A program made the translations under genes and the position numbers. From the NCBI GenBank assembly GCA_049889695.1, contig JBMHCX010000018.1, positions 124,001 to 188,000 on the forward strand: a stretch of 64,000 nt of DNA, given 5' to 3'. Source of the stretch: WTJH01 sp049889695 (GTDB lineage: Bacteria > Bacteroidota > Bacteroidia > Flavobacteriales > Flavobacteriaceae). This document shows, one piece after another, positions 34,497 to 44,324 of this stretch. Every line of letters starts with the position of its first letter. Position 1 is the stretch's first letter. Under the pieces are notes generated by a model, which was not told where the DNA came from, made no database searches, and was given only the letters and a program-made list of their open reading frames with translations.

Positions 34497-34859
34497 ATGT
34501 TAAAGATATATCACAACCCACGGTGTCGGAAGTCACGCGAGGCACTTTCTTTATTGGAAAACTCAGGCACCCCACACGAAGTTATTCTATACCTCAAAGA
34601 ACCGCCAACCCCCGAAGAACTTCGAACATTAATAGAACTCCTTGGCATCCCCCCTGTTGATCTTGTTCGGAAGAATGAAGCACTCTGGAAGGATAATTAC
34701 AAGCAACGGGAATGGTCCGATGAAAAATTGATTCAGTTACTCACGGACCACCCCAAACTCATCGAAAGACCTTTGATCTTTACAGATAAAAGAGCTGTAA
34801 TTGGCCGACCCATCGAAAATCTTCAGACTCTTCTCAAACAATTGGACCAAAGTACATGA
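34497..34859 (+). CDS. ArsC-family thioredoxin-fold reductase
   Basis: 120 residues with the ArsC signature YHNPRCRKSREAL, nucleophile C10, and the late RPLIFTDKRAVIGRP motif. The family contains glutaredoxin-dependent arsenate reductases and YffB-like proteins of unknown role. No arsR, arsB or acr3 gene is near, so arsenate detoxification is not supported by context. It starts five bases after the rplT terminator and overlaps the following receptor-like gene by ATGA. Confidence 0.85.
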   Translation: MLKIYHNPRCRKSREALSLLENSGTPHEVILYLKEPPTPEELRTLIELLGIPPVDLVRKNEALWKDNYKQREWSDEKLIQLLTDHPKLIERPLIFTDKRAVIGRPIENLQTLLKQLDQST

Positions 34860-37306
34860 AAAAACACGTTTTTTTTCTTAGCCTGCTATCTCTTCTTTGC
34901 TTTGATACTGCGCTAGCGCAACAATCAATTTTGATCAGTGGAATCGTAAAGGATTCTTCAACAAAGACGCCCCTAGAATATGCTTCGATAGTCTTCACTC
35001 AGGAGGAGAAAGTATTGGGGGGAATTACAAATCAGGCAGGGAAATTCGAAATTGAAATCCCCAAAGGGACATACCAGCTTCAGGTGGAATATCTGGGGTT
35101 CGAAACTTATCAAATCTCTAACCTTAACCTGCAGTCAAATATTCAGCTAGAGGATATTTTACTTCGTGAACAAGCAAATGCACTGGATGGAGTAGAACTC
35201 GTGGGTGAAAAAACAGAAGTAGAAGTTCGACTCGATAAACGCATCTACAATGTAGGGAAAGACATCACTGTCCGCGGCGGTAGCGTAGCCGATGTGCTCG
35301 ATAATGTCCCGGCCGTTTCTGTAGATATCGATGGAAATGTCGCCTTACGCGGCAACTCAAATGTTCGCATTCTAATCAACGGAAAACCCTCAGGATTGGT
35401 TGGGCTTTCAGGACCTCAGGGATTACAACAAATCCCAGCAGAATCGATCGAAAAAGTAGAGGTCGTTACGGCGCCTTCTGCTCGATATGACGCCCAAGGC
35501 ACCGCAGGAATTTTAAATATTATTCTCAAGAGAGAAAAATTACTGGGAATCAATGGAAATATCGTCTTAAATGGCGGTGTTCCGGAAAATTATGGAGGTT
35601 CATTAAGTGCCAACTGGAGGAAAGGTAATTGGAACCTATTTAACACCTCTTCCTGGAACAAAAATACTTCTGAAACACCAGGAGAGTCTCGGGTGGAATA
35701 TTTTAACGGCGACCAGCCCAGTACTTTTCTGGAAGAAGACCGCACCTATACACGCGACAGAAATAATGCCTTTACGAATATTGGATTGGAATATTATTAC
35801 AGTGAAAAAAATTCCATCAGTATCAGCGGTTTCATTCGAGATTCCGACCGCTTAAACGGTACGGATAATTATATCTCAAATTTCGATGCGCAAGGAAATA
35901 ATACCAATCGAACACTTCGACAGCAATCTGAAGATGAATTGGACGCGTCTAGACAACTAAGCCTGAATTGGGATCATAACTTTAATGATGATGGCCATAA
36001 ACTAACAGCGACCATTCAATTGGAAAAAAGTCAAGAAGATGAAATTGGAAACATCACCAACTTTCCAATCCTTCCAGCCAGAACAGACCCTTCCTTGGAA
36101 CGAATTGAAACCTATGAAGATCAGAAGCAGGACTTAGTTCAACTCGATTATGTTTGGCCGATTGATGAGAATACTCAGTTCGAATTGGGATATCGAGGAA
36201 CTTTTGAAACCCAAGAAACAGACTATAAAGTTTCCTACCTTCAAGATGATAGCTACACATTAGATTCAAATTTGAGCAATGTCCTAGAATATGTAGAAAA
36301 TGTCCATGCGGCATATTCACAGTATGGTAAGAAGATCGAAAGGTTTTCTTTTTTAGTGGGACTGAGAATGGAAGCATCGCATATAGAAGTCAATCAAAAA
36401 ACGACCAATGATTATGTCACCAAGGAATATGTCGATTGGTTCCCTACCTTAAATATTTCCTACGAATTTGAAGAGACCAAGAGTATGACATTGGGTATCA
36501 GCCGGCGTATTCAGCGGCCGTGGTCCCGATCGTTGAACCCCTTCCCTTCTCGGAATAGCGCCACCAATTTATGGCAAGGAAATCCGGATCTAGACCCCAG
36601 TTATTCCAGTAGCTTTGATTTGGGCTACTTGCATCAGTTGGATAAGATTACCCTCAATGGGTCTGTATACTATCAGAACACTACTGGGGTAGTCAACTAT
36701 ATTCAGGAAGATACAGGCGAAACCGTAGAAGTGGGCGACCCTGCTGTTGAAGTCCCTGTTTTACGGTCAAACCCCGTAAACTTGTCTGAAAACAACAGAA
36801 TAGGAGCTGAAGGGTCTATCAGTTATAATCCTAATCGAAAATCGAGGTATAGTATCAATGCTAATTTTTTTAGAAGTGAAACCTTGGGTAGCTATAACGG
36901 TACTGTTTTTGATGCGACCAACATCAGTTGGTTTGTTCGGTTCAATAGTTATATCCGACTTCCAAAAGATTTTAACTGGCAGATGCGTGTATTTTATCGT
37001 GGTCCTAGAGAAAACGCACAGACGAAGCGATCGGGCGTTGCCAGTCTTTCGGGGGCGATAAACAAAAATTTATTCGACAATAAAGCAACGATTTCTCTTA
37101 GAGTCAGAAATCTGTTTAACCTAAGTAAATCAAGATCAGAGACTAGAACACCGTCCTTTGCTAGCGAAGGGCTCTACCAAAGGGGTCAGCAGCAATTTGT
37201 GATGTCATTTACCTTTAGGGTTAACCAGCAGGACAACAAACGCAAACGCCAAGGTGGAAACGGAAATGGTGGAGATTACGGCGGCGACGGGGCTGAAGAA
37301 TTCTAA
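34856..37306 (+). CDS. TonB-dependent-receptor-like outer membrane beta-barrel protein
   Basis: 816 residues: signal peptide (about 1-21, ending LAQ), carboxypeptidase-regulatory-like beta domain (about 26-110, SGIVKDSSTKTPLEYASIVF), a plug-like domain (about 130-220, GSVADVLDNVPAVSVDIDGNV and IEKVEVVTAPSARYDAQG), and a C-terminal barrel of the OMP_b-brl_3 type. The tail is Gly/Asn/Asp-rich (GGNGNGGDYGGDG). The ligand is unknown. No TonB box is obvious to me and no SusD-like gene is adjacent. Coupled to the ArsC-like gene. Confidence 0.88.
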   Translation: MKKHVFFLSLLSLLCFDTALAQQSILISGIVKDSSTKTPLEYASIVFTQEEKVLGGITNQAGKFEIEIPKGTYQLQVEYLGFETYQISNLNLQSNIQLEDILLREQANALDGVELVGEKTEVEVRLDKRIYNVGKDITVRGGSVADVLDNVPAVSVDIDGNVALRGNSNVRILINGKPSGLVGLSGPQGLQQIPAESIEKVEVVTAPSARYDAQGTAGILNIILKREKLLGINGNIVLNGGVPENYGGSLSANWRKGNWNLFNTSSWNKNTSETPGESRVEYFNGDQPSTFLEEDRTYTRDRNNAFTNIGLEYYYSEKNSISISGFIRDSDRLNGTDNYISNFDAQGNNTNRTLRQQSEDELDASRQLSLNWDHNFNDDGHKLTATIQLEKSQEDEIGNITNFPILPARTDPSLERIETYEDQKQDLVQLDYVWPIDENTQFELGYRGTFETQETDYKVSYLQDDSYTLDSNLSNVLEYVENVHAAYSQYGKKIERFSFLVGLRMEASHIEVNQKTTNDYVTKEYVDWFPTLNISYEFEETKSMTLGISRRIQRPWSRSLNPFPSRNSATNLWQGNPDLDPSYSSSFDLGYLHQLDKITLNGSVYYQNTTGVVNYIQEDTGETVEVGDPAVEVPVLRSNPVNLSENNRIGAEGSISYNPNRKSRYSINANFFRSETLGSYNGTVFDATNISWFVRFNSYIRLPKDFNWQMRVFYRGPRENAQTKRSGVASLSGAINKNLFDNKATISLRVRNLFNLSKSRSETRTPSFASEGLYQRGQQQFVMSFTFRVNQQDNKRKRQGGNGNGGDYGGDGAEEF

Positions 37307-37485
37307 GCCTCCTGGTCGGCTACCTCACCACTTTTTTTCTGACGACTTTCTTTAAAGCGCTCGATTAAATTCCCAAACAACCAGTAAGGAATAACAAAGG
37401 TCAATAAGAAAATCATGAGCCAGAAGCCAATCGTTAAGATGGTTAAAAAGGCAAGAAAACCGAGATATTGATCAAATTCAAACAT
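37303..37485 (-). CDS. Small single- or double-span membrane protein, unknown
   Basis: 60 residues: a long hydrophobic stretch (about 7-42, FLAFLTILTIGFWLMIFLLTFVIPYWLFG) followed by a charged tail (ERFKESRQKKSGE). It has an ATG start and lies between two plus-strand genes, divergent from fumC. Its stop overlaps the receptor gene stop by four bases. Small, so coding status is moderately certain. Confidence 0.55.
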   Translation of the reverse strand: MFEFDQYLGFLAFLTILTIGFWLMIFLLTFVIPYWLFGNLIERFKESRQKKSGEVADQEA

Positions 37486-37552
37486 ACTTTCTAAAATCTT
37501 AGCACAAAATTAATCATTTTTGCGATAGCAAAAGTTTAGAAAAGCATTACAT

Positions 37553-38947
37553 ATGAACATTCGAATAGAAAAAGATACTATCGGCCCTGTAGAAGTCCCA
37601 GCAAATGCCTATTGGGGGGCACAAACTGAACGATCCAGACATAATTTTAAAATTGGACCTTCAGCCTCTATGCCGATTGAAATCGTCCATGGATTTGCCA
37701 TTCTTAAAAAAGCGGCTGCGCATACCAATGCCGCCTTAGGAGTTCTTGAGCCGCATAAACGAGATTTAATCGCTCAAGTATGTGATGAAATTTTAGCCGG
37801 AAAATTAGACGACCAATTTCCATTGGTGATTTGGCAAACCGGATCGGGCACCCAAAGTAATATGAATATCAATGAAGTTGTTGCCAACCGAGCGCATGTA
37901 CTCGAAGGCAATACTTTGGGAGAAGGGACTAAAACCTTACAGGCTAACGATGATGTCAATAAATCTCAATCCTCGAACGATACTTTCCCAACAGCTATGC
38001 ACATTGCAGCCTATCAGATGATTGTGGAATGTACTCTTCCGGGCGTTACAAAATTAAGAGAAGCACTTCATCTAAAAGCCGAATCCTTCAAAGAGGTCAT
38101 AAAAATCGGACGCACGCATCTGATGGATGCTACCCCCCTATCCTTGGGGCAAGAATTCTCTGGTTATGTTTCTCAGCTAGATCACGGTATTAAAGCGCTC
38201 CAGAACACCTTAGATCATTTATCGGAATTGGCATTAGGAGGGACTGCCGTAGGAACTGGAATTAATACCCCTGAGGGCTATTCTGAAAAAGTGGCGGAAT
38301 ATATCTCGGAATTTTCTGGACTTCCCTTAAAAACTGCTGAAAATAAATTTGAAGCCCTAGCCGCTCACGATGCTATTGTAGAGACCCATGGAGCTCTAAA
38401 ACAAATTGCGGTGTCCCTCAATAAAATAGTCAATGATATACGCCTGATGGCTTCTGGTCCACGATCGGGGATTGGAGAATTAATTATTCCAGCAAATGAA
38501 CCCGGGAGTTCTATCATGCCTGGGAAAGTTAATCCTACCCAATGTGAGGCGATGACTATGGTCTGTGCTCAGGTCATGGGGAACGACACGGCCATTAGTG
38601 TAGGGGGAGCGCAAGGTCATTATGAGCTAAACGTCTTTAAACCAATGATGGCCGCAAATATTTTATCGTCTGCTCGCCTGATTGGAGATGCCTGTATCAG
38701 TTTTTCTGAAAGATGTGTAGAAGGAATTGAACCCAATTTCCAAAGAATCGATGAACTGATGCAAAATTCACTGATGCTTGTTACTGCGCTCAACACAAAA
38801 ATTGGCTACTACAAGGCAGCGGAAATTGCAAATAAAGCACATACCGAAGGGACCACCCTAAAGGAAGCTGCAGTTGCAACCGGTTATTTGACAGCCGAAG
38901 AATTCGACGAGTGGGTAAGACCTGAAACCATGATCGGTAATGCATAA
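37553..38947 (+). CDS. fumC: Class II fumarate hydratase
   Basis: Oxygen-stable, iron-free fumarase of the TCA cycle. 464 residues. H189 (GRTHL) and the SS-loop GSSIMPGKVNPTQCEAM with catalytic S319/S320 are intact, as is the TGSGTQSNMN motif. Divergent from the small membrane protein; the following acetyltransferase overlaps its end by eight bases. Confidence 0.97.
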   Translation: MNIRIEKDTIGPVEVPANAYWGAQTERSRHNFKIGPSASMPIEIVHGFAILKKAAAHTNAALGVLEPHKRDLIAQVCDEILAGKLDDQFPLVIWQTGSGTQSNMNINEVVANRAHVLEGNTLGEGTKTLQANDDVNKSQSSNDTFPTAMHIAAYQMIVECTLPGVTKLREALHLKAESFKEVIKIGRTHLMDATPLSLGQEFSGYVSQLDHGIKALQNTLDHLSELALGGTAVGTGINTPEGYSEKVAEYISEFSGLPLKTAENKFEALAAHDAIVETHGALKQIAVSLNKIVNDIRLMASGPRSGIGELIIPANEPGSSIMPGKVNPTQCEAMTMVCAQVMGNDTAISVGGAQGHYELNVFKPMMAANILSSARLIGDACISFSERCVEGIEPNFQRIDELMQNSLMLVTALNTKIGYYKAAEIANKAHTEGTTLKEAAVATGYLTAEEFDEWVRPETMIGNA

Positions 38948-39410
38948 GGATCTTCAAATTGTAAAATTTGAACCTCACCACAAAGAAGCCTTTGTTCAGT
39001 TAAATTACCAATGGCTGGAGGAATTCTTTGAGGTTGAACCCTACGACAAGATGGTCCTAGAACAATGTGAAACAAAAATTCTAGAACCAGGAGGCTATAT
39101 ATTTATGGCACTAATGGGCCAGGAAACAGTGGGAACATTTGCCTTTGTTAAACAAGCCGAAGGAGTCTATGAATTTACAAAAATGGCCGTTAAGCCCCGT
39201 TTGCGAAACCAAGGGATCGGCAATGAAATGATGCGTTTCTCCATTCATTTTGCCGAGCGACATCACTGGAAAAAATTGGTGCTTTTTTCCAATAGAATCC
39301 TAAAAAATTCTATCTACCTCTATCAGAAATATGGATATGTAGAAATCCCTATGCAAGATGATGTCCCCTACAAACGCGGAGATATTCAAATGGAACTTGA
39401 TCTATATTAG
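38940..39410 (+). CDS. GNAT-family N-acetyltransferase
   Basis: 156 residues. Acetyl-CoA binding loop VKPRLRNQGIGNEMMRFSIHFA and C-terminal SIYLYQKYGYVE are clear. Substrate unknown. Coupled to fumC by an eight-base overlap, which suggests co-translation but not a functional link. Confidence 0.87.
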   Translation: MHKDLQIVKFEPHHKEAFVQLNYQWLEEFFEVEPYDKMVLEQCETKILEPGGYIFMALMGQETVGTFAFVKQAEGVYEFTKMAVKPRLRNQGIGNEMMRFSIHFAERHHWKKLVLFSNRILKNSIYLYQKYGYVEIPMQDDVPYKRGDIQMELDLY

Positions 39411-39415
39411 AGCAG

Positions 39416-39595
39416 TTATACTCTACCGCGAAGGGCATTAAAAGCCCACGCAAGTGCATAAAAGCCGGCTCCAGCAATTCCAAAGCCAAGTGCGTATTCT
39501 CGATATTTTACGACCCCTATCAAAACCAATGCTGTACCGATTACAAACATTGCAATGGAAGCATACCCAAAAATTTTATTTTTATCGAGTTTCAT
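39416..39595 (-). CDS. Small flavobacterial membrane protein (CAL67264-like)
   Basis: 59 residues from the ATG at 39595 (MKLDKNKIFGYAS...); the frame is open seven codons further. Two hydrophobic spans (about 9-31 and 36-52) and the ending AWAFNALRGRV match, from memory, a small membrane family named after CAL67264 that is widespread in Flavobacteriaceae. No function is known. Divergent from the carboxylase gene. Confidence 0.7.
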   Translation of the reverse strand: MKLDKNKIFGYASIAMFVIGTALVLIGVVKYREYALGFGIAGAGFYALAWAFNALRGRV

Positions 39596-39682
39596 AATTG
39601 AAGGCAAATATCGCAAAAAAAGCTTTGCAACTCTACACCCTATGCTGAAGGATTAATTTGTAATTTCGTTTAAATTGCTGCT

Positions 39683-41311
39683 ATGAATCTTGAAAAAGAA
39701 AAAAACAAGGATTTCCATAAGCTTGCCAACTCAAGTATTGCTCAACTACAGGCAAAAATAAAATGTGGTGGGGGGAAGCAAAAACTCCAAAAACTACGCG
39801 ATAAAGGAAAGCTAACCGCACGAGAACGAATAGATTACCTCCTGGACACACCTGAAGAAGCCCTTGAAATTGGGAGTTTTGCAGCCTACCAAATGTATGC
39901 TGATCACGGGGGATGCCCCGCCGCAGGAGTGGTCGTTAAAGTTGGAAAAGTTTCTGGAAAACGCTGTGTTATTGTCGCCAACGATGCATCCGTAAAGGCC
40001 GGAGCATGGTTCCCAATGACCGCCAAAAAAAATCTACGCGCCCAAGAAATAGCCTTAGAAAATAATATCCCCATCATTTATTTGGTAGATAGTGCAGGTG
40101 TTTACCTCCCCTTGCAGGACCAAAGTTTTCCAGACAAAGATCATTTCGGTCGTATTTTTAGAAATAATGCGAAAATGAGTAGTCAGGGGATTGTTCAAAT
40201 CGCAGCCATTATGGGAAGTTGTGTCGCTGGTGGGGCCTATTTACCCGCTATGTCCGATGAAGCCATTATTGTCAACGGTACGGGATCTATTTTTCTGGCT
40301 GGAAGCTATTTAGTAAAAGCCGCCATAGGGGAAAGTATAGACAATGAAAGCCTCGGAGGCGCAACAACGCATTCAGCCATCAGTGGGGTAACAGACTTTA
40401 AAGCGAAAGACGATCCGGAAGCATTGGATCGCATCTGCAAAATCATAGGCTCGTTAGGGGATACTCCCAAAGCAGGCTTTAACCGCATAGAGGCAGTAGC
40501 TCCTGAAAAGGACTACGACAGTCTTTATGAACTATTGCCTCCCTTGGGAAGCCAACCCTACGACATGACAGAAGTTCTCGACCGCTTAGTAGATGCGGGA
40601 AGTTTAGAATTATACAAACCTGAATATGGGCAAACGCTCATCACTGCCTTTGCTCGGATCGACGGGTGGTCCGTCGGAATTGTCGCTAACCAGCGAAAGA
40701 TGGTTAAAAACAGTGCTGGAGAAATGCAATTTGGTGGGGTTATTTATAGCGATTCTGCCGATAAAGCCACACGATTTATCGCCAATTGTAATCAGCGTAA
40801 AATTCCGCTTGTCTTTTTACAAGACGTCACTGGATTTATGGTAGGAAGCAAGGCTGAACACGGTGGAATCATAAAAGATGGAGCTAAGATGGTAAATGCT
40901 GTCGCGAATTCTGTTGTACCCAAATTCACCGTTATTGTCGGTAATTCTTTTGGAGCTGGCAATTATGCCATGTGTGGCAAAGCTTTCGACCCAAGACTAA
41001 TACTGGCTTGGCCCAAAGCAAAGATGGCGGTAATGGGAGGAGATCAGGCCTCACAGGTACTTTTGCAAATTCAAAAAGCAACCTTGAAAAAGGAAGGGAA
41101 AGAAATGGATGCTCAAAAAGAGCAAGCCCTTTTGGATAAAATAACCCAACAATATCAGGAGCAAACCGTTGCCACTTATGCTGCTAGTCGCCTGTGGACA
41201 GATGAAATTATCCAACCCGAAAAAACGCGCCATTGGATTAGCGAAGGAATCGCTTTGGCCAATGAAGCCCCATTGACTGAAAAATTTAATATGGGAGTTC
41301 TACAGGTCTAA
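39683..41311 (+). CDS. Acyl-CoA carboxylase, carboxyltransferase subunit (PccB/MmdA type)
   Basis: 542 residues of the biotin-dependent carboxyltransferase family: N- and C-terminal crotonase-like halves, with MGSCVAGGAYLPAMSDEAI and a second CoA/biotin site VGNSFGAGNYAMCGKAFDPR. Candidates are propionyl-CoA or methylcrotonyl-CoA carboxylase beta. No biotin carboxylase subunit is next to it, so the substrate stays open. It overlaps menE tail to tail by 12 bases. Confidence 0.88.
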   Translation: MNLEKEKNKDFHKLANSSIAQLQAKIKCGGGKQKLQKLRDKGKLTARERIDYLLDTPEEALEIGSFAAYQMYADHGGCPAAGVVVKVGKVSGKRCVIVANDASVKAGAWFPMTAKKNLRAQEIALENNIPIIYLVDSAGVYLPLQDQSFPDKDHFGRIFRNNAKMSSQGIVQIAAIMGSCVAGGAYLPAMSDEAIIVNGTGSIFLAGSYLVKAAIGESIDNESLGGATTHSAISGVTDFKAKDDPEALDRICKIIGSLGDTPKAGFNRIEAVAPEKDYDSLYELLPPLGSQPYDMTEVLDRLVDAGSLELYKPEYGQTLITAFARIDGWSVGIVANQRKMVKNSAGEMQFGGVIYSDSADKATRFIANCNQRKIPLVFLQDVTGFMVGSKAEHGGIIKDGAKMVNAVANSVVPKFTVIVGNSFGAGNYAMCGKAFDPRLILAWPKAKMAVMGGDQASQVLLQIQKATLKKEGKEMDAQKEQALLDKITQQYQEQTVATYAASRLWTDEIIQPEKTRHWISEGIALANEAPLTEKFNMGVLQV

Positions 41312-42376
41312 ACCAACTTTGGCTAAAGTTGCTTTACGGTTAACTTTATGACTAACAGTACGTACAAACTCTGATACAGCTATGACCGATTTGGGTTTGT
41401 GGTAGGCCTTAAAATCTATTTGTTCGAGTTTCGCTTCCAAGTCCGTCTGCAGAGCGGAAGTTTGTTCAACGACCAGTACTAATTTCTGTCCTAAACTTTC
41501 ATCCGGGAGTCCACAGACAAAAAAAGGAAGATCGATAAAGGGTTCAATTTGTTTTTCGACAAGTTCTGGCTGAATCTTTATTCCTCCACTATTGATGATA
41601 AAATCTTTTCTTCCTTTCCACTCAAACCTATTCTGATCGACCAGTTCTACCAAATCTCCGGTTACGATTTCCTCCGGATGCAACAGTGGGGCTTTCACGA
41701 CTAAGCACCCCTCTTCATTTTGGCGAATACTCACCTGCGGTAAAGTCTGAAAGGGTAAATTTTCTGATGAAACTCTTCTCAGTGCAATATGGGTTAGTGT
41801 TTCAGTCATCCCATAGGTTTCATAAATTTTGGAGGTCGCCAAGGCTGCCTTGTTTCGAAGTGCAAGACTCATAGGAGCACCACCCACCAAAAGAACCTTC
41901 ACACGATGTATATCGGTCAATGAATGCTCCAACTGAAGTGGGATAAAGGCAGAAAAATCATAGTCTTTAGAAGTGTCCTCCAGAGGATTTCTAACAGGGT
42001 CCATTAAATCCAAAGACCATCCGAGTATCAGGGCTCTTACAAACATCATTTTCCCGGCGATGAAATCGATCGGTAAACAATTCAGCGCTCTTGTACCCAC
42101 TGGTAAATTTAAATACTCCGCCGTGAGCAAAGCAGAATGAACCATCGATTGCTTTTGGACACGAATTTCTTTAGGCTCCCCTGTCGTTCCAGAGGTACGC
42201 AGCGTAATTTCAGGACGGTGATCGATCCAGTCCAAGATAAAATTCCCCAAGGTTTGTTCCCTGGGTGTTCCCTCCTTGATAAAACTGTAGGCAACTTCCC
42301 AAAGTTGTTCCCGGGAATAATGAAAGCCATTGATCTGGAAACGATTGTGAATCTTAGAATAATGCGGTGTCTTCAT
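41300..42376 (-). CDS. menE: o-Succinylbenzoate-CoA ligase (MenE), short form
   Basis: Activates o-succinylbenzoate with CoA in menaquinone synthesis. The frame is open to 42550, but the ATG at 42376 overlaps the CPBP gene stop as ATGA, giving about 358 residues, the short form usual in Bacteroidota. The AMP-binding motif TLRTSGTTGEPKEI, YGMTET, and the C-terminal KINRKA-like HKVNRKATLAK are present. The last gene of the men cluster. Confidence 0.9.
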   Translation of the reverse strand: MKTPHYSKIHNRFQINGFHYSREQLWEVAYSFIKEGTPREQTLGNFILDWIDHRPEITLRTSGTTGEPKEIRVQKQSMVHSALLTAEYLNLPVGTRALNCLPIDFIAGKMMFVRALILGWSLDLMDPVRNPLEDTSKDYDFSAFIPLQLEHSLTDIHRVKVLLVGGAPMSLALRNKAALATSKIYETYGMTETLTHIALRRVSSENLPFQTLPQVSIRQNEEGCLVVKAPLLHPEEIVTGDLVELVDQNRFEWKGRKDFIINSGGIKIQPELVEKQIEPFIDLPFFVCGLPDESLGQKLVLVVEQTSALQTDLEAKLEQIDFKAYHKPKSVIAVSEFVRTVSHKVNRKATLAKVGLDL

Positions 42377-43287
42377 TCGGTTGAAGCTGGATTGGAGAAT
42401 AGTTTTGCTGGAATAGTCGACCACTGATACTTTAGTTGAAGCAACCAAAATAAAAGCGGGTAAATTAAAAACAGTTCCCCAAAAGTACTGAACGTAAGCT
42501 GCGGATCGGAAACATCGATAAAGAGGGAATTGGTCTGAAAAGCTGTCCAATCGGCAGTGACTAAAATAGCTGCAACCAGATTGTTGGCCGCATGAAATCC
42601 GATGGCTAGTTCATTACCGTCATCCATTAAGGTAAGTAGTCCCCAAAACATTCCTGTTCCAATATAGAAGGCCAAAAGACCATAGCCCATTTTGGCAATC
42701 TCGGGGTTGTAGATATGTAAGAGACCGAAAATTATCGAGGTCATCAGCCAAGCAAACCAAGGCCTGGGAACAATTTTACTAAAGCCCTGTAGCAGATACC
42801 CTCTAAATAAAAGCTCTTCTAGAGTGGTTTGTAGCGGAACCAACAGTACTGCAATAATTAGCATTCCCGCAAACGGATACGGATCAAAGTTCCAACGATA
42901 ATTTTCTGGGTGAAGAACATATTCAATTCCAAAAAATATTAGTACGATACAAGACCATAGGACAAATGCAAACCGAACCCGGCTCCAATCCATTGTCGGA
43001 CGAGTAGATATAATGGAAAGCATTGAACGTTCGTGTAATTTACGCACTACTAACCACAGTCCTGCCACTCCAACAGCAAAGGGTAAAAGCAACAAGAAGA
43101 GTCTATAGTTGGGGGAAATCTCATTTAAAGCCGCCATAGGGTTGTTGGGATCGGGGGAACCACCGCTTTCGAATAAAGCAACCACCAGTGGAATCTGACC
43201 GAGAAAATTGATTAAAATCACGACCAAAGAGCCGAGTAGATAAAATCCAAAACCTATTTTTTTGGATTCTTTAGGAAGAATAAACAT
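42373..43287 (-). CDS. CPBP-family intramembrane metalloprotease
   Basis: 304 residues with about eight membrane helices. The Abi/CPBP motifs are complete: E157-E158-x3-R162 (EELLFRG), H191 (FGLLHIYNP) and H232-x3-N236 (HAANN). Relatives are CAAX-type proteases or bacteriocin-immunity-like proteins; the substrate is unknown. It sits between menC (two-base gap) and menE (ATGA overlap), so it is transcribed with the men genes without an obvious enzymatic role in the pathway. Confidence 0.9.
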   Translation of the reverse strand: MFILPKESKKIGFGFYLLGSLVVILINFLGQIPLVVALFESGGSPDPNNPMAALNEISPNYRLFLLLLPFAVGVAGLWLVVRKLHERSMLSIISTRPTMDWSRVRFAFVLWSCIVLIFFGIEYVLHPENYRWNFDPYPFAGMLIIAVLLVPLQTTLEELLFRGYLLQGFSKIVPRPWFAWLMTSIIFGLLHIYNPEIAKMGYGLLAFYIGTGMFWGLLTLMDDGNELAIGFHAANNLVAAILVTADWTAFQTNSLFIDVSDPQLTFSTFGELFLIYPLLFWLLQLKYQWSTIPAKLFSNPASTE

Positions 43288-43289
43288 AC

Positions 43290-44324
43290 TTACAAATTAA
43301 GTGCCCAACGATTGAGTTTACGATGCTCAAGATACCCATTTTTCACCTCTAAATAACCCTTCGGATTATTTGTGAACAAACCACCCGTCCCAAGGCCCTG
43401 ATGCCCCTCTATTGGAAGAGTAGCAGTCCATTGAGCAATAGCATTTAACCCTATATTACTTTCTAGTGCACTGGTAATCCACCAGCCAATCTGGGCAGAA
43501 TTGGCCAGTTGAATCCATTCCACTGAGGCTTTGAAACCACCCAACAAGCCAGGTTTTAAAATGATGTACTGAGGGTTTATGGCCGACAGCAACTCCTTTT
43601 TTTGCTGAGGGCGGTGAATCCCAATCAACTCTTCATCCAAAGCAATCGGAAGTGGGGTACTACCACAAAGTTTGGCCATATGCTCCCATTGACCTGCTTG
43701 AATCGGTTGTTCAATGGAGTGTAGACCCAGCTTTGCTAATCGTTCTAATTTAGACAAAGCCTCCTCATTTGCAAAAGCCCCATTTGCATCTACGCGTATA
43801 GTCAGATCTGGAACTGCATATCTTTTTCTGAGTTGCTGAATCAGGGAGTATTCTGCATCGAAGTCTAAAGCACCAATTTTTAATTTTATGCAACTAAAGC
43901 CCTCAGCCAACTTAGCATCTATTTGTTCTTGCATAAATTCTAAAGACCCCATCCATACAAGCCCGTTTATAGGAATTTTCTTCTCCCCCTGTACAAAAGA
44001 ACTGGGGTATAAAGCAAAAGGGTGATCGGCCTGAAGACTTTTCTCTAACTGCTCTATCCCAAAACGGATACTCGGATATTTTTCCCAGTCGCTTGCCTGG
44101 TATTGCTTCTTCTTCCAAAGGTCTATAGCACTATGTAATTGATCTTCAAAATCTGGAAAATCATCTGCACTAAGACCTCGAAATAATGGGAACTCAGCAA
44201 CCCCCAAGTAGGAGTTGTTTTCCATAACAAAAGCAAAGTAGGTTTCTTTTTCGTGCAATATCCCCCTTGAAGTACCACCGGGTCGGATAAACTTCAAAAA
44301 ATGTTGGACTAGTTTAACTTCCAT
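43290..44324 (-). CDS. menC: o-Succinylbenzoate synthase
   Basis: Enolase-superfamily dehydratase of the menaquinone pathway. 344 residues with KxK K147/K149, metal ligands D179, E205 and D230, and the opposite base K257 in ILKPGLLGG. The start overlaps the menA end by 11 bases. It could act as an amino-acid epimerase by fold alone, but the context fixes MenC. Confidence 0.93.
   Translation of the reverse strand: MEVKLVQHFLKFIRPGGTSRGILHEKETYFAFVMENNSYLGVAEFPLFRGLSADDFPDFEDQLHSAIDLWKKKQYQASDWEKYPSIRFGIEQLEKSLQADHPFALYPSSFVQGEKKIPINGLVWMGSLEFMQEQIDAKLAEGFSCIKLKIGALDFDAEYSLIQQLRKRYAVPDLTIRVDANGAFANEEALSKLERLAKLGLHSIEQPIQAGQWEHMAKLCGSTPLPIALDEELIGIHRPQQKKELLSAINPQYIILKPGLLGGFKASVEWIQLANSAQIGWWITSALESNIGLNAIAQWTATLPIEGHQGLGTGGLFTNNPKGYLEVKNGYLEHRKLNRWALNL

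Noticed and set aside
34497..34859. ArsC-like gene as part of an arsenic resistance operon
   Set aside because: No arsR, arsB/acr3 or other arsenic genes nearby; the family also contains proteins not acting on arsenate.
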